64,000 bases of DNA from Bimastos eiseni (taxonomy: Eukaryota > Annelida > Clitellata > Crassiclitellata > Lumbricidae), in the NCBI GenBank assembly GCA_959347315.1, contig OY365813.1, positions 34,644,393 to 34,708,392 on the forward strand, given 5' to 3'. Positions 10,590 to 19,300 of this stretch are shown here, in pieces. Both the position numbers and the translations under genes were made by a program. Below the pieces are notes generated by a model that made no database searches, was not told where the DNA came from, and saw nothing but the letters and a program-made list of their open reading frames with translations. Positions within the stretch are counted from its first letter, which is position 1; every line of letters begins with the position of its first letter.

Positions 10590-11208
10590 GAATGAGACAG
10601 ACAGACAGACAGACAGACAAAGAAAGACAGGTAGACAGACAGACAGACATAGCGAGACAGACAGACAGACAGACTGACATAAAGAGAGGGAGACAGAGAG
10701 AGAGATACAGACAAACAGCAAGAGAGACAGTCACATACTCACAGACAGACAGTTATAGACAGACAGACATAGAAAAAGAGAAAGACAGATAGACAGACAG
10801 GCGGACATACAGACACAGCGAGACGAACATACAGACAGACAGACATAGAGAGAGACAGAGAGACACACAGTCACATAGAGAGACAAACATACATACCGAC
10901 AGATATAGAGAAAGACAGACAGACAGACGGACAAATAGGGAGACAGAGAGAAATATACAGACAAATAGAGAGAGACAGACAAACGCACTGACAGACACAG
11001 ACAGACAAATCGACAGACATAGATAGAGAGACAGTGAGACAGGCAGACAAACACAGAGCGAGAGCAAGAGAGAGAGAGAGAGAGAGAAAGACAGAGCAAG
11101 AAAGACAGAGACAGAGAGACACAGACACAGAGACACAGACACAGACACAGAGACAGAGAGACACAGACACAGAGACAGAGAGAGAGACACAGACAGAAAG
11201 AGAATGTG
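10590..11208. repeat. CAGA/GAGA purine-rich low-complexity tract (about 620 bp)
   Basis: Degenerate CAGA tetranucleotides grade into GAGA and ACAGAG. Nearly all pyrimidines on the plus strand are in CAGA or CATA units, giving strong strand asymmetry. Frames of up to 200 codons on the minus strand (S/L/C/V-rich) are repeat artefacts. Confidence 0.9.
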
Positions 11209-11218
11209 CTGATTTTAC

Positions 11219-11317
11219 TTTGTAAGTTTCCACCGGATTCTCCGCCATGATGTTCGGATCGTGAGCGGTGACCCACCCGTCTGTGAGGGCCATGACAGCT
11301 TTCGCACGACGTCCTCT
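11219..11317 (-). CDS. Exon R of an unrecognised duplicated gene
   Basis: The minus-strand acceptor TTTCTTCAG precedes 11317 and a donor AAA|GTAAAA follows 11219. The 33 codons (phase 0 to phase 0) encode a peptide with RGRRAKAVMALTDGWVTAHD followed by PNIMAENPVETYK. The diverged second copy is R' at 14309-14384. The start phase matches the end phase of exon W, giving the splice chain Q(0)-I(1)-W(0)-R. The adjoining intron is about 99% identical between copies, while this exon differs at roughly a quarter of its bases. I do not recognise the domain, and partners further downstream were not found. Confidence 0.55.
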
Positions 11318-11611
11318 CTGAAGAAACGTTCAAACAAAAAACATAAAACTACAGCACGGTATGTCAATTATGGTAAAGCATACTAAAGTAATGATAGGAC
11401 ATGGTAAGTAGGATGAGGCGTTGCAATGTAAAGTAGGGTACTACATGCAAAACAATGCAAAGTAGGCCCTAGACGTCCTTATAATGCATTAAAAGCAAGA
11501 ATAATCTGTAATGATGTGGTTACTCCAGAATTTGTAAAAGGTATAAGTCTTAAAGTAAACAATTCGCAAAAAAACAATCCAAGGCAACCGTTACGGTCGA
11601 AGGAGACTCAC

Positions 11612-11697
11612 TTCGGTCCAGGAGAATTTGTTTTTTATTGCGTCTAGCTCCTTCTTCACTCTCCAGCTCAATTGGATGCAAAATTTACTGTTCAGTT
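11612..11697 (-). CDS. Exon W of an unrecognised duplicated gene
   Basis: 86-bp exon with acceptor TTTGGACAG and donor GAA|GTGAGT on the minus strand, entering in phase 1 and leaving in phase 0. Its peptide includes LNSKFCIQLSWRVKKELDAI followed by KNKFSWTE. Two relatives occur: W' at 14679-14764 (almost identical) and W'' at 15975-16060 (diverged, same 86-bp length, SWRVKQELDEIKNKCSWSD). Conservation of length, phase and the SWRVKxELDxIKNKxSW core across a diverged copy is the best evidence that this is a real exon. Predicted to be helical and charged; family unknown. Confidence 0.6.
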
Positions 11698-11814
11698 CTG
11701 TCCAAATACATCAATAAAAAATCAATCTATTAGTTATGCACTTCGCTTGCTAATAATATTTAAATTCTTTCATACATATCTCGATAACTGCCTCTGTTGT
11801 TATCTGTAAGCTAA

Positions 11815-12056
11815 ACAGTCAGTCAGTCAGTCAGTCAGTCAGTCAGTCAGTCAGTCAGTCAGTCAGTCAGTCAGTCAGTCAGCCAGCCAGCCAGCCAGTC
11901 CAGTCAGTCAGCCAACCAGCCAGCCAGTCCAGTCAGTCAGACAGTCAGTCAGTCAGTCAGCCAGCCAGCCATTCAGTCCAGTCAGTCAGCCAGCCAGCCA
12001 GCCAGCCAGTCCAGTCAGTCAGTCAGCCAGCCAGCCACCCAGTCCAGTCAGTCAGT
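11815..12056. repeat. Composite CAGT/CAGC(CCAG) tetranucleotide tract, copy 1
   Basis: A long run of CAGT units is followed by interleaved CCAG and CAGT blocks. It belongs to duplication C. Its reverse complement lies at 9770-9990, so long intramolecular pairing is possible. Confidence 0.9.
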
Positions 12057-12284
12057 CAGCAGCAGTAGTAGTTTTTTTATCGTTGCATTTATTAGGGCTA
12101 TGGATGGAACTGTGCATGCTGCCACTCATTTATCAAGCGCCAAGTCTAATGATGAATTTGTGAGTGAATTACTTGACTAAGGTCCCTACACTGTACCAGT
12201 CTCAACGGAGTTTTGTAATTGTCATCGTAAAACTACAAGCTCTTAATAACTAAAGCGTTAATCTAAGGCACAATCATCTCTTAC

Positions 12285-12366
12285 TCGCCACCAGCTTGGT
12301 CTTAATTCGAACCATCAATTGGGGATCATCATCCAGGTATATATTCGAATCAGCCACGATATGAAT
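12285..12366 (-). CDS. Exon I of an unrecognised duplicated gene
   Basis: 82-bp exon with acceptor CTTACAAAG and donor GCGA|GTAAGA on the minus strand, phase 0 in and phase 1 out. It encodes IHIVADSNIYLDDDPQLMVR followed by IKTKLVA. The phase-1 end joins exon W to make ...KLVAKLNSK.... The near-identical copy is I' at 15352-15433, and a fragment (IHIVADS) is fused directly to W'' near 15965. A longer open frame through this exon exists but continues into a repeat insertion and is not the gene model. Confidence 0.55.
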
Positions 12367-12497
12367 CTTTGTAAGAGAACAAAACACATAAACAGTTGAA
12401 ACACACAAATGATCAGGAACAAAAACTAATTCCCATGGCGTGAGAACCCCGAGAGAAGATAAAGGTTTCGAGCAGAGAGAGGGCATTGAACTGAATG

Positions 12498-12532
12498 CCA
12501 GGGGCATCCAGATAGGGGTGTCCGGAGGCAAA
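12498..12532 (+). repeat. 5' part of a hAT-like MITE (family M2), interrupted
   Basis: It starts CAGGGGCATCCAGATAGGGG and resumes at 13094 with GCCTCCAATTTCAGGTAGGG after a 561-bp insertion. Uninterrupted relatives lie at 53214-53366 and 61893-62042. The 3' terminus of this copy was not found. Confidence 0.6.
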
Positions 12533-13093
12533 GGTTCTAGGTTAATAAAACCTTGGGCAATAACCCCCGGCCAATAACCCCCTTGGCCCATGACACCCTA
12601 GGAAAATTACCCCCCGTGCAAGTAACCCCCTCTCTGTGGCCTCATCGTAGAGAGAAGTGAAACAAGAAATATTTTTCCAAAAATAGTCTTCAGACGGTAA
12701 ACTATCCGTAACGTATACTAATATTATTTGCCATTATAGGCAAGGTATCTATAATGTACCAATGCGTAAGAAAAGGAAAAACTAAAAGAAGCTATACTTT
12801 GTTTATATACTAGGTTCAAATATTCTCTTCGTATCTTGTAAGTCAAATGTTCGCATTAACGAATAACAGTCATAATTTTACCAAATAAATAAATGCATAG
12901 ATGCAAAATAATAACACTATAACCGCCGTCGATTGCACAGTTCGTAGTGTCATTATTTGCACTGCAGTTGTCCTAGACTGCTAGGGGGTTATTTTCCTAG
13001 AGGGTTATTTTCCTAGGGGGTTGTAGGCTGGGGAGTTATTGGTCGGGGGTTTATGGCCGGGGGGGTTGTTGCCCAGGGGGTTATTGCCGGATA
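12533..13093. mobile_element. 561-bp insertion with inverted CAATAACCCCC blocks
   Basis: The insertion is flanked by CCGGAGGCAAA (12522-12532) and CCGGAGGAAAA (13094-13104), a near-perfect 11-bp duplication at the point where the surrounding M2 element is broken. Its left part holds several copies of a C-rich 14-15-bp block (GGCAATAACCCCC, GGCCAATAACCCCC, TAGGAAAATTACCCCCC). Its right part holds the inverted equivalents (GGGGGTTATTTTCCTA, GGGGGTTATTGCC). The perfect 13-bp inverted pair begins some 20 bp inside the left boundary. No transposase is present. Probably a non-autonomous element; superfamily unassigned. Confidence 0.6.
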
Positions 13094-13593
13094 CCGGAGG
13101 AAAATGCCTCCAATTTCAGGTAGGGGGTATTTATATATTATTAGGGGAATATCTTTAATTCATTTACAATCTTTGTAAGTTAATGTAATAATAAAAAGCT
13201 ATTAACGTACGGTTAATCGGTTATATTTGAATAAACTAATGATAATCTAGCTGTATTTACAGTTTCAGACTATGACACTAGATAGTAGTAAAACACTGCA
13301 ACAAGGAATTGGAAACCAAGGTCCACTCAGACTCTTTCTATACTCTTAATGCTCTTATTTATAGCCGGGCTCGGGAGCGATCTGAGTATTAGCCTTGAAG
13401 GGGCGCAATATAAATCTTCGAAATGTACGAATGAATCGAGTAATAGCATTCGGAATGCAATTGTAACTCTAGTATCAGCTTAACATAAGCTTAACATAAG
13501 CTTAACATAACATATGTATGTATATCTCTGTTCTAAAGGTGCGTTGCGCATGCGAGACAAAAGCACGATTTAAGGCAAACATTTATCACTTAC

Positions 13594-13700
13594 CTTGGAA
13601 GAGTCAATGGTTGTCGGTGGAGAAAAGACTCTCTCTAACCATGCGGCAAAGTGTAGGGCACAGGAGGACACAATAATTCTTCGATAGCCCCATTGCGCAA
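13594..13700 (-). CDS. Candidate exon Q of an unrecognised duplicated gene
   Basis: 107-bp exon with acceptor ATTTTTGTTAG and a strong donor AAG|GTAAGT on the minus strand, phase 1 in and phase 0 out. It encodes AQWGYRRIIVSSCALHFAAW followed by LERVFSPPTTIDSSK. The end phase matches exon I. Only one copy is seen here, because it lies outside duplication C. Family unknown. Confidence 0.45.
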
Positions 13701-13742
13701 CTAACAAAAATATTACTGAGGATATCAGAACTTTCAAGACAC

Positions 13743-14308
13743 AAGCTCGACACGCGGCGCAACACAGATAACATTTGATCCAGTATTTTAATCGACTAAA
13801 ATGCAATAAATATCTTTGTGTATCAGAGACAACTAGCAACACGTTTCAATATAATTGTTCCATGAACTTCTATCACGAATTGGGTGTCATTCTACTAAAA
13901 ACACTGGGCTGATACTGAGGGATGAATGGAATTTGAAAAATGACAGAGGACCAGTGGTTAAATTCAACCGGATCTCAGCAGATCTGAGATAACATAAGCA
14001 TAACCTAACCTAGAGAGACACACAAACAGACAGGCAGAAAAACAAACATACAGACAAACAGACAGGCAGACAGACATGTTTGGCAATCTGCAAGTCAGAC
14101 AAACAACTAGACAGACGGGGAAGGCAGACAGGGCAGACAAACAGGCAGACACTGCCAGACAGACGGAAATTGTCTTCGCCAGCCACTCTCCTTGGGTATC
14201 TCCATTCTAAATCAATCAAATGACCTGAATAGTACACAGGATTACTCCACTGGAATAATCTTGAATAGCACCGATGTTATATATGAAAGACCGAGATGAC
14301 CCTAATTT
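13743..14308 (-). repeat. Inverted-repeat arm A, right copy
   Basis: Reverse complement of 9125-9690. Its high-coordinate edge falls inside exon R', which is homologous to exon R up to GC(A/G)GA and then diverges into arm A sequence. The arm boundary therefore truncates R'. Confidence 0.9.
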
Positions 14309-14384
14309 CTGCATAGACGAAGGGGTCTTTGGTAGCTACCCATCCGTCAATGACCGCCATCGCGGCTTTCGCTCGGCGGTCTTT
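14309..14384 (-). pseudogene. Exon R', truncated relative of exon R
   Basis: The acceptor TTTCTTCAG is followed by KDRRAKAAMAVIDGWVATKD and PFVYAE, clearly homologous to exon R, but then it runs into arm A and a stop soon after. The 3' third of the exon and its donor are missing. DNA identity with exon R is far lower than in the adjacent duplicated intron. Confidence 0.55.
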
Positions 14385-14678
14385 CTGAAGAAACATTCAA
14401 ACAAAAAACATAAAACTACAGCACGGTATGTCAATTATGGTAAAGCATACTAAAGTAATGATAGGACATGGTAAGTAGGATGAGGCGTTGCAATGTAAAG
14501 TAGGGTACTACATGCAAAACAATGCAAAGTAGGCCCTAGACGTCCTTATAATGCATTAAAAGCAAGAATAATCTGTAATGATGTGGTTACTCCAGAATTT
14601 GTAAAAGGTATAAGTCTTAAAGTAAACAATTCGCAAAAAAACAATCCAAGGCAACCGTTACGGTCGAAGGAGACTCAC

Positions 14679-14764
14679 TTCCGTCCAGGAGAATTTGTTT
14701 TTTATTGCGTCTAGCTCCTGCTTCACTCTCCAGCTCAATTGGATGCAAAATTTACTGTTCAGTT
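14679..14764 (-). CDS. Exon W' (second copy)
   Basis: Same 86-bp exon, acceptor and GTGAGT donor as 11612-11697. Single substitutions such as TGGACG for TGGACC and a change in the KKEL region. It lies in duplication C copy 2, between I' and R'. Because R' is truncated downstream, this copy may not belong to a functional transcript. Confidence 0.5.
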
Positions 14765-14884
14765 CTGTCCAAATACATCAATAAAAAATCAATCTATTAG
14801 TTATGCACTTCGCTTGCTAATAATATTTAAATTCTTTCATACATATCTCGATAACTGCCTCTGTTGTTATCTGTAAGCTAAACA

Positions 14885-15125
14885 GTCAGTCAGTCAGTCA
14901 GTCAGTCAGTCAGTCAGTCAGTCAGTCAGTCAGTCAGTCAGTCAGTCAGCCAGCCAGCCAGCCAGTCCAGTCAGTCAGCCAACCAGCCAGCCAGTCCAGT
15001 CAGTCAGACAGTCAGTCAGTCAGTCAGCCAGCCAGCCATTCAGTCCAGTCAGTCAGCCAGCCAGCCAGCCAGCCAGTCCAGTCAGTCAGTCAGCCAGCCA
15101 GCCACCCAGTCCAGTCAGTCAGTCA
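14885..15125. repeat. Composite CAGT/CCAG tetranucleotide tract, copy 2
   Basis: Duplicate of 11815-12056 with the same order of CAGT and CCAG blocks, showing that the block pattern predates the duplication. Confidence 0.9.
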
Positions 15126-15351
15126 GCAGCAGTAGTAGTTTTTTTATCGTTGCATTTATTAGGGCTATGGATGGAACTGTGCATGCTGCCACTCATTTAT
15201 CAAGCGCCACGTCTAATGATGAATTTGTGAGTGAATTACTTGACTAAGGTCCCTACACTGTACCAGTCTCAACGGAGTTTTGTAATTGTCATCGTAAAAC
15301 TACAAGCTCTTAATAACTAAAGCGTTAATCTAAGGCACAATCATCTCTTAC

Positions 15352-15433
15352 TCGCCACCAGCTTGGTCTTAATTCGAACCATCAATTGGGGATCATCATC
15401 CAGGTATATATTTGAATCAGCCACGATATGAAT
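15352..15433 (-). CDS. Exon I' (second copy)
   Basis: Same 82-bp exon as 12285-12366 with identical splice sites (CTTACAAAG acceptor, GTAAGA donor). Only a silent or near-silent change is evident. It heads the second I-W-R set. Confidence 0.5.
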
Positions 15434-15950
15434 CTTTGTAAGAGAACAAAACACATAAACAGTTGAAATAGACAAATGACCAGGAACAAAAACTAATTCC
15501 CATGGCGTGAGAACCCCGAGAGAAGATAAAGGTTTCGAGCAGAGAGAGGGCATTGAACTGAATGCCAGGGGCGTCCAGATAGGGGTGTCCGGAGGCAAAG
15601 GTTCTAGGTTAATAAAACCTTGGGCAATAACCCCCGGCCAATAACCCCCTTGGCCCATGACACCCTAGGAAAATTACCCCCCGTGCAAGTAACCCCCCCC
15701 TGTGGCCTCATCGTAGAGAGAAGTGAAACAAGAAATATTTTTCCAAAAATAGTCTTCAAACGGTAAACTATCCTTAACGTATCTAATATTTTATTTGCCA
15801 TTATAGGCAAGGTATGTTTAATGTACCAATGCGTAAGAAAAAGAAAAACTAAAAAAAGCTATACTTTGTTTATACACTAGGTTCAAATATTCTCGTCGTA
15901 TCTTGTAAGTCAAATGTTCGCATTAACGAATAACAGTCACAATTTTTAAT

Positions 15951-16060
15951 CGAATCAGCCACGATATGAATCACGTCGCTCCAGGAACACTTGTTCTTTA
16001 TCTCGTCTAATTCCTGTTTGACTCTCCAGCTCATGTGATTAACGAAGTCAGTCTTCAATT
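15951..16060 (-). pseudogene. Exon W'' fused to an exon I fragment
   Basis: 15975-16060 has the 86-bp W exon with acceptor CACTGGACAG, encoding ELKTDFVNHMSWRVKQELDE and IKNKCSWSD. Immediately after, instead of an intron, comes GTGATTCATATCGTGGCTGATTC, the start of exon I. The donor is therefore lost or changed to GAC|GTGATT. W'' is clearly older than the W/W' split. The fused order W-I is the reverse of the exon chain I-W-R, so this is a recombination junction rather than a normal gene segment. Confidence 0.5.
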
Positions 16061-16356
16061 CTGTCCAGTGATTGAATTGTTGGGGGTTTGAAGGGTTCCA
16101 CTTCCAGTTCAATTTATTAGCCTACATACCGGTTTCAGATTCATAAAAATTGTGGTTGGGACTTCTGCACATCCGCCTTCTGTTCAAATTTGACAATTCA
16201 AATCTGATCTGAACTGTTGTAGGTTATTTCTCCTAATTCCGCCGCAAGGACCTACTTTGACTACTTCTTCTTGACCCCATTTGACACTGCCCTTCGTAGA
16301 CGCTCTTAATGAATGACCCCTCTACTGTTATTCTGTCTACGTACAGCGCTCCTTTA

Positions 16357-19300
16357 AAGTCCTTTAAATTTATCTGTTATTGGGTTGCTGAACACATTGG
16401 CAGATCGAGGCACATTCACATGTGTAATGAATATTAGTCGTTTAAATATATCTGTTATTGGGTCGCTGAACGCATTGGCAGATCGAGGCACATTCACATG
16501 TGTAATGAATATTAGTCGTTTAAATTTATCTGTTATTGGGTCGCTGAACGCATTGGCAAATCGATGCACATTCACATGTGCAATGAATATTAGTCGTTTA
16601 AATTTATCTGTTATTGGGTCGCTGAACACTTTGGCAGATCGAGGCACATTCACATGTGTAATGAATATTAGTCGTTTAAATTTATCTGTTATTGGGTCGC
16701 TGAACGCATTGGCAGATCGAGGCACATTCACATGTGTAATGAATATTAGTCGTTTAAAGTTATCTGTTATTGGGTCGCTGAACACATTGGCAGATCGAGG
16801 CACATTCACATGTGTAATGAATATTAGTCGTTTAAATTGATCTGTTATTGGGTTGCTGAACGCATTTACAGATCGAGGCACATTCACATGTGTAATTAAT
16901 ATTAGTCCTTTAAAGTTATCTGTTATTGGGTCGCTGAACACATTGGCAGATCGAGGCACATTCACATGTGTAATGAATATTAGTCGTTTAAATTTGCCTG
17001 TTATGGGGTCGCTGAACGCATCGGCAAATCGATGCACATTCACATGTGTAATGAATATTAGTCGTTTAAACTTATCTGTTATTCGGTCGCTGAACGCATT
17101 GGCAAATCGATGCACATTCACATGTGCAATGAATATTAGTCGTTTAAATTTATCTGTTATTGGGTCGCTGAACACTTTGGCAGATCGAGGCACATTCACA
17201 TGTGTAATGAATATTGGTCGTTTAAATTTTTCTGTTATTGGGTCGCTGAACGCATTGGCAGATCGAGGCACATTCACATGTGAAATGAATATTAGTCGTT
17301 TAAATTTATCTGTTATTGGGTCGCTGAACGCATTGGCAAATCGAGGCACATTCACATGTGTAATGAATATTGGTCGTTTAAAGTTATCTGTTATTGGGTC
17401 GCTGAACACATTGGCAGATCGATGCACATTCACATGTGTAATGAATATTAGTCGTTTAAATTGATCTGTTATTGGGTTGCTGAGCGCATTGGCAGATCGA
17501 GGCACATTCACTTGTGTAATGAATATTAGTCGTTTAAATTGATCTGTTATTGGGTTGCTGAACGCATTTACAGATCGAGGCACATTCACATGTGTAATTA
17601 ATATTAGTCGTTTAAAGTTATCTGTTATTGGGTCGCTGAACACATTGGCAGATCGAGGCACATTCACATGTGTAATGAATATTAGTCGTTTAAAGTTATC
17701 TGTTATTGGGTCGCTGAACACATTGGCAGATCGAGGCACATTCACATGTGTAATGAATATTAGTCGTTTAAAGTTATCTGTTATTGGGTCGCTGAACACA
17801 TTGGCAGATCGAGGCACATTCACATGTGTAATGAATATTAGTCGTTTAAAGTTATCTGTTATTGGGTCGCTGAACGCATTGGCAGATCGAGGCACATTCA
17901 CATGTGTGATGAATATTAGTCGTTTAAATTGATCTGTTTTTGAGTCGCTGAACGCATTGGAAAATCGAGGCACATTCACATGTGTAATGAATATTGGTCG
18001 TTTAAATTAATTTGTTATTGGATCGCTGAACGCATTGGCAAATCGATGCACATTCACATGTGCAATGAATATTAGTCGTTTAAATTTATCTGTTATTGGG
18101 TCGCTGAACACTTTGGCAGATCGAGACACATTCACATGTGTAATGAATATTAGTCGTTTAAATTGATCTGTTATTGGGTCGCTGAACGCATTGGCAGATC
18201 GAGGCACATTCACATGTGTAATGAATATTAGTCGTTTAAATTCATCTGTTATTGGGTTGCTGAACGCATTTACAGATCGAGGCACATTCACATGTGTAAT
18301 GAATATTAGTCGTTTAAAGTTATCTGTTATTGGGTCGCTGAACACATTGGCAGATCGAGGCACATTCACATGTGTAATGAATATTAGTCGTTTAAACTTA
18401 TCTGTTATTCGGTCGCTGAACGCATTGGCAAATCGAGGCACATTCACATGTGTAATGAATATTAGTCGTTTAAATTTATCTGTTATTGGGTCGCTGAACG
18501 CATTGGCAGATCGAGGCACATTCACATGTGTGATGAATATTAGTCGTTTAAATTGATCTGTTATTGGGTCGCTGAACGCATTGGAAAATCGAGGCACATT
18601 CACATGTGTAATGAATATTGGTCGTTTAAATTAATTTGTTATTGGATCGCTGAACGCATTGGCAAATCGATGCACATTCACATGTGCAATGAATATTAGT
18701 CGTTTAAATTTATCTCTTATTGGGTCGCTGAACACTTTGGCAGATCGAGACACATTCACATGTGTAATGAATATTGGTCGTTTAAATTTATCTGTTATTG
18801 GGTCGCTGAACGCATTGGCAAATCGAGGCAGATTCACATGTGTAATGAATATTGGTCGTTTAAAGTTATCTGTTATTGGGTCGCTGAACACATTGGCAGA
18901 TCGAGGCACATTCACATGTGTAATGAATATTAGTCGTTTAAATTGATCTGTTATTGGGTTGCTGAGCGCATTGGCAGATCGAGGCACATTCACTTGTGTA
19001 ATGAATATTAGTCGTTTAAATTGATCTGTTATTGGGTCGCTGAACACATTGGCAGATCGAGGCACATTCACATGTGTAATGAATATTAGTCGTTTGAAGT
19101 TATCTGTTATTGGGTCGCTGAACACATTGGCAGATCGAGGCACATTCACATGTGTAATGAATATTAGTCGTTTAAATTTATCTGTTATTGGGTCGCTGAA
19201 CACATTGGCAGATCGAGGCACATTCACATGTGTAATGAATATTAGTCGTTTAAATTGATCTGTTATTGGGTTGCTGAGCGCATTGCCAGATCGAGGCACA

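Larger units (their letters stand above)
11318..12883. repeat. Segmental duplication C, copy 1 (about 1.57 kb)
   Basis: Direct copy of 14385-15950, offset by 3067 bp through most of its length, with scattered single-base differences (roughly 98-99% identical by eye). It includes intron sequence, exons W and I, the CTGA/CTGG tract and the left part of the CAATAACCCCC insertion. Copy 2 ends abruptly where a fused I/W fragment begins at about 15951. Confidence 0.9.
14385..15950. repeat. Segmental duplication C, copy 2
   Basis: Direct copy of 11318-12883. At its end the sequence switches, within AATTTTTAATCGAATCAGCC, to a fragment of exon I fused to exon W''. It contains only the left half of the CAATAACCCCC insertion. 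Confidence 0.9.

Noticed and set aside
10731..11333. 200-codon Ser/Leu/Cys-rich minus frame as a membrane protein
   Set aside because: It is generated by CAGA/GAGA repeats. Only the last part overlaps exon R, and in a different arrangement.
12274..12591. 105-codon minus frame taken as a complete small gene (also at 15341)
   Set aside because: It runs from a repeat insertion across an acceptor into exon I. The spliced exon explains the duplicated coding part better.
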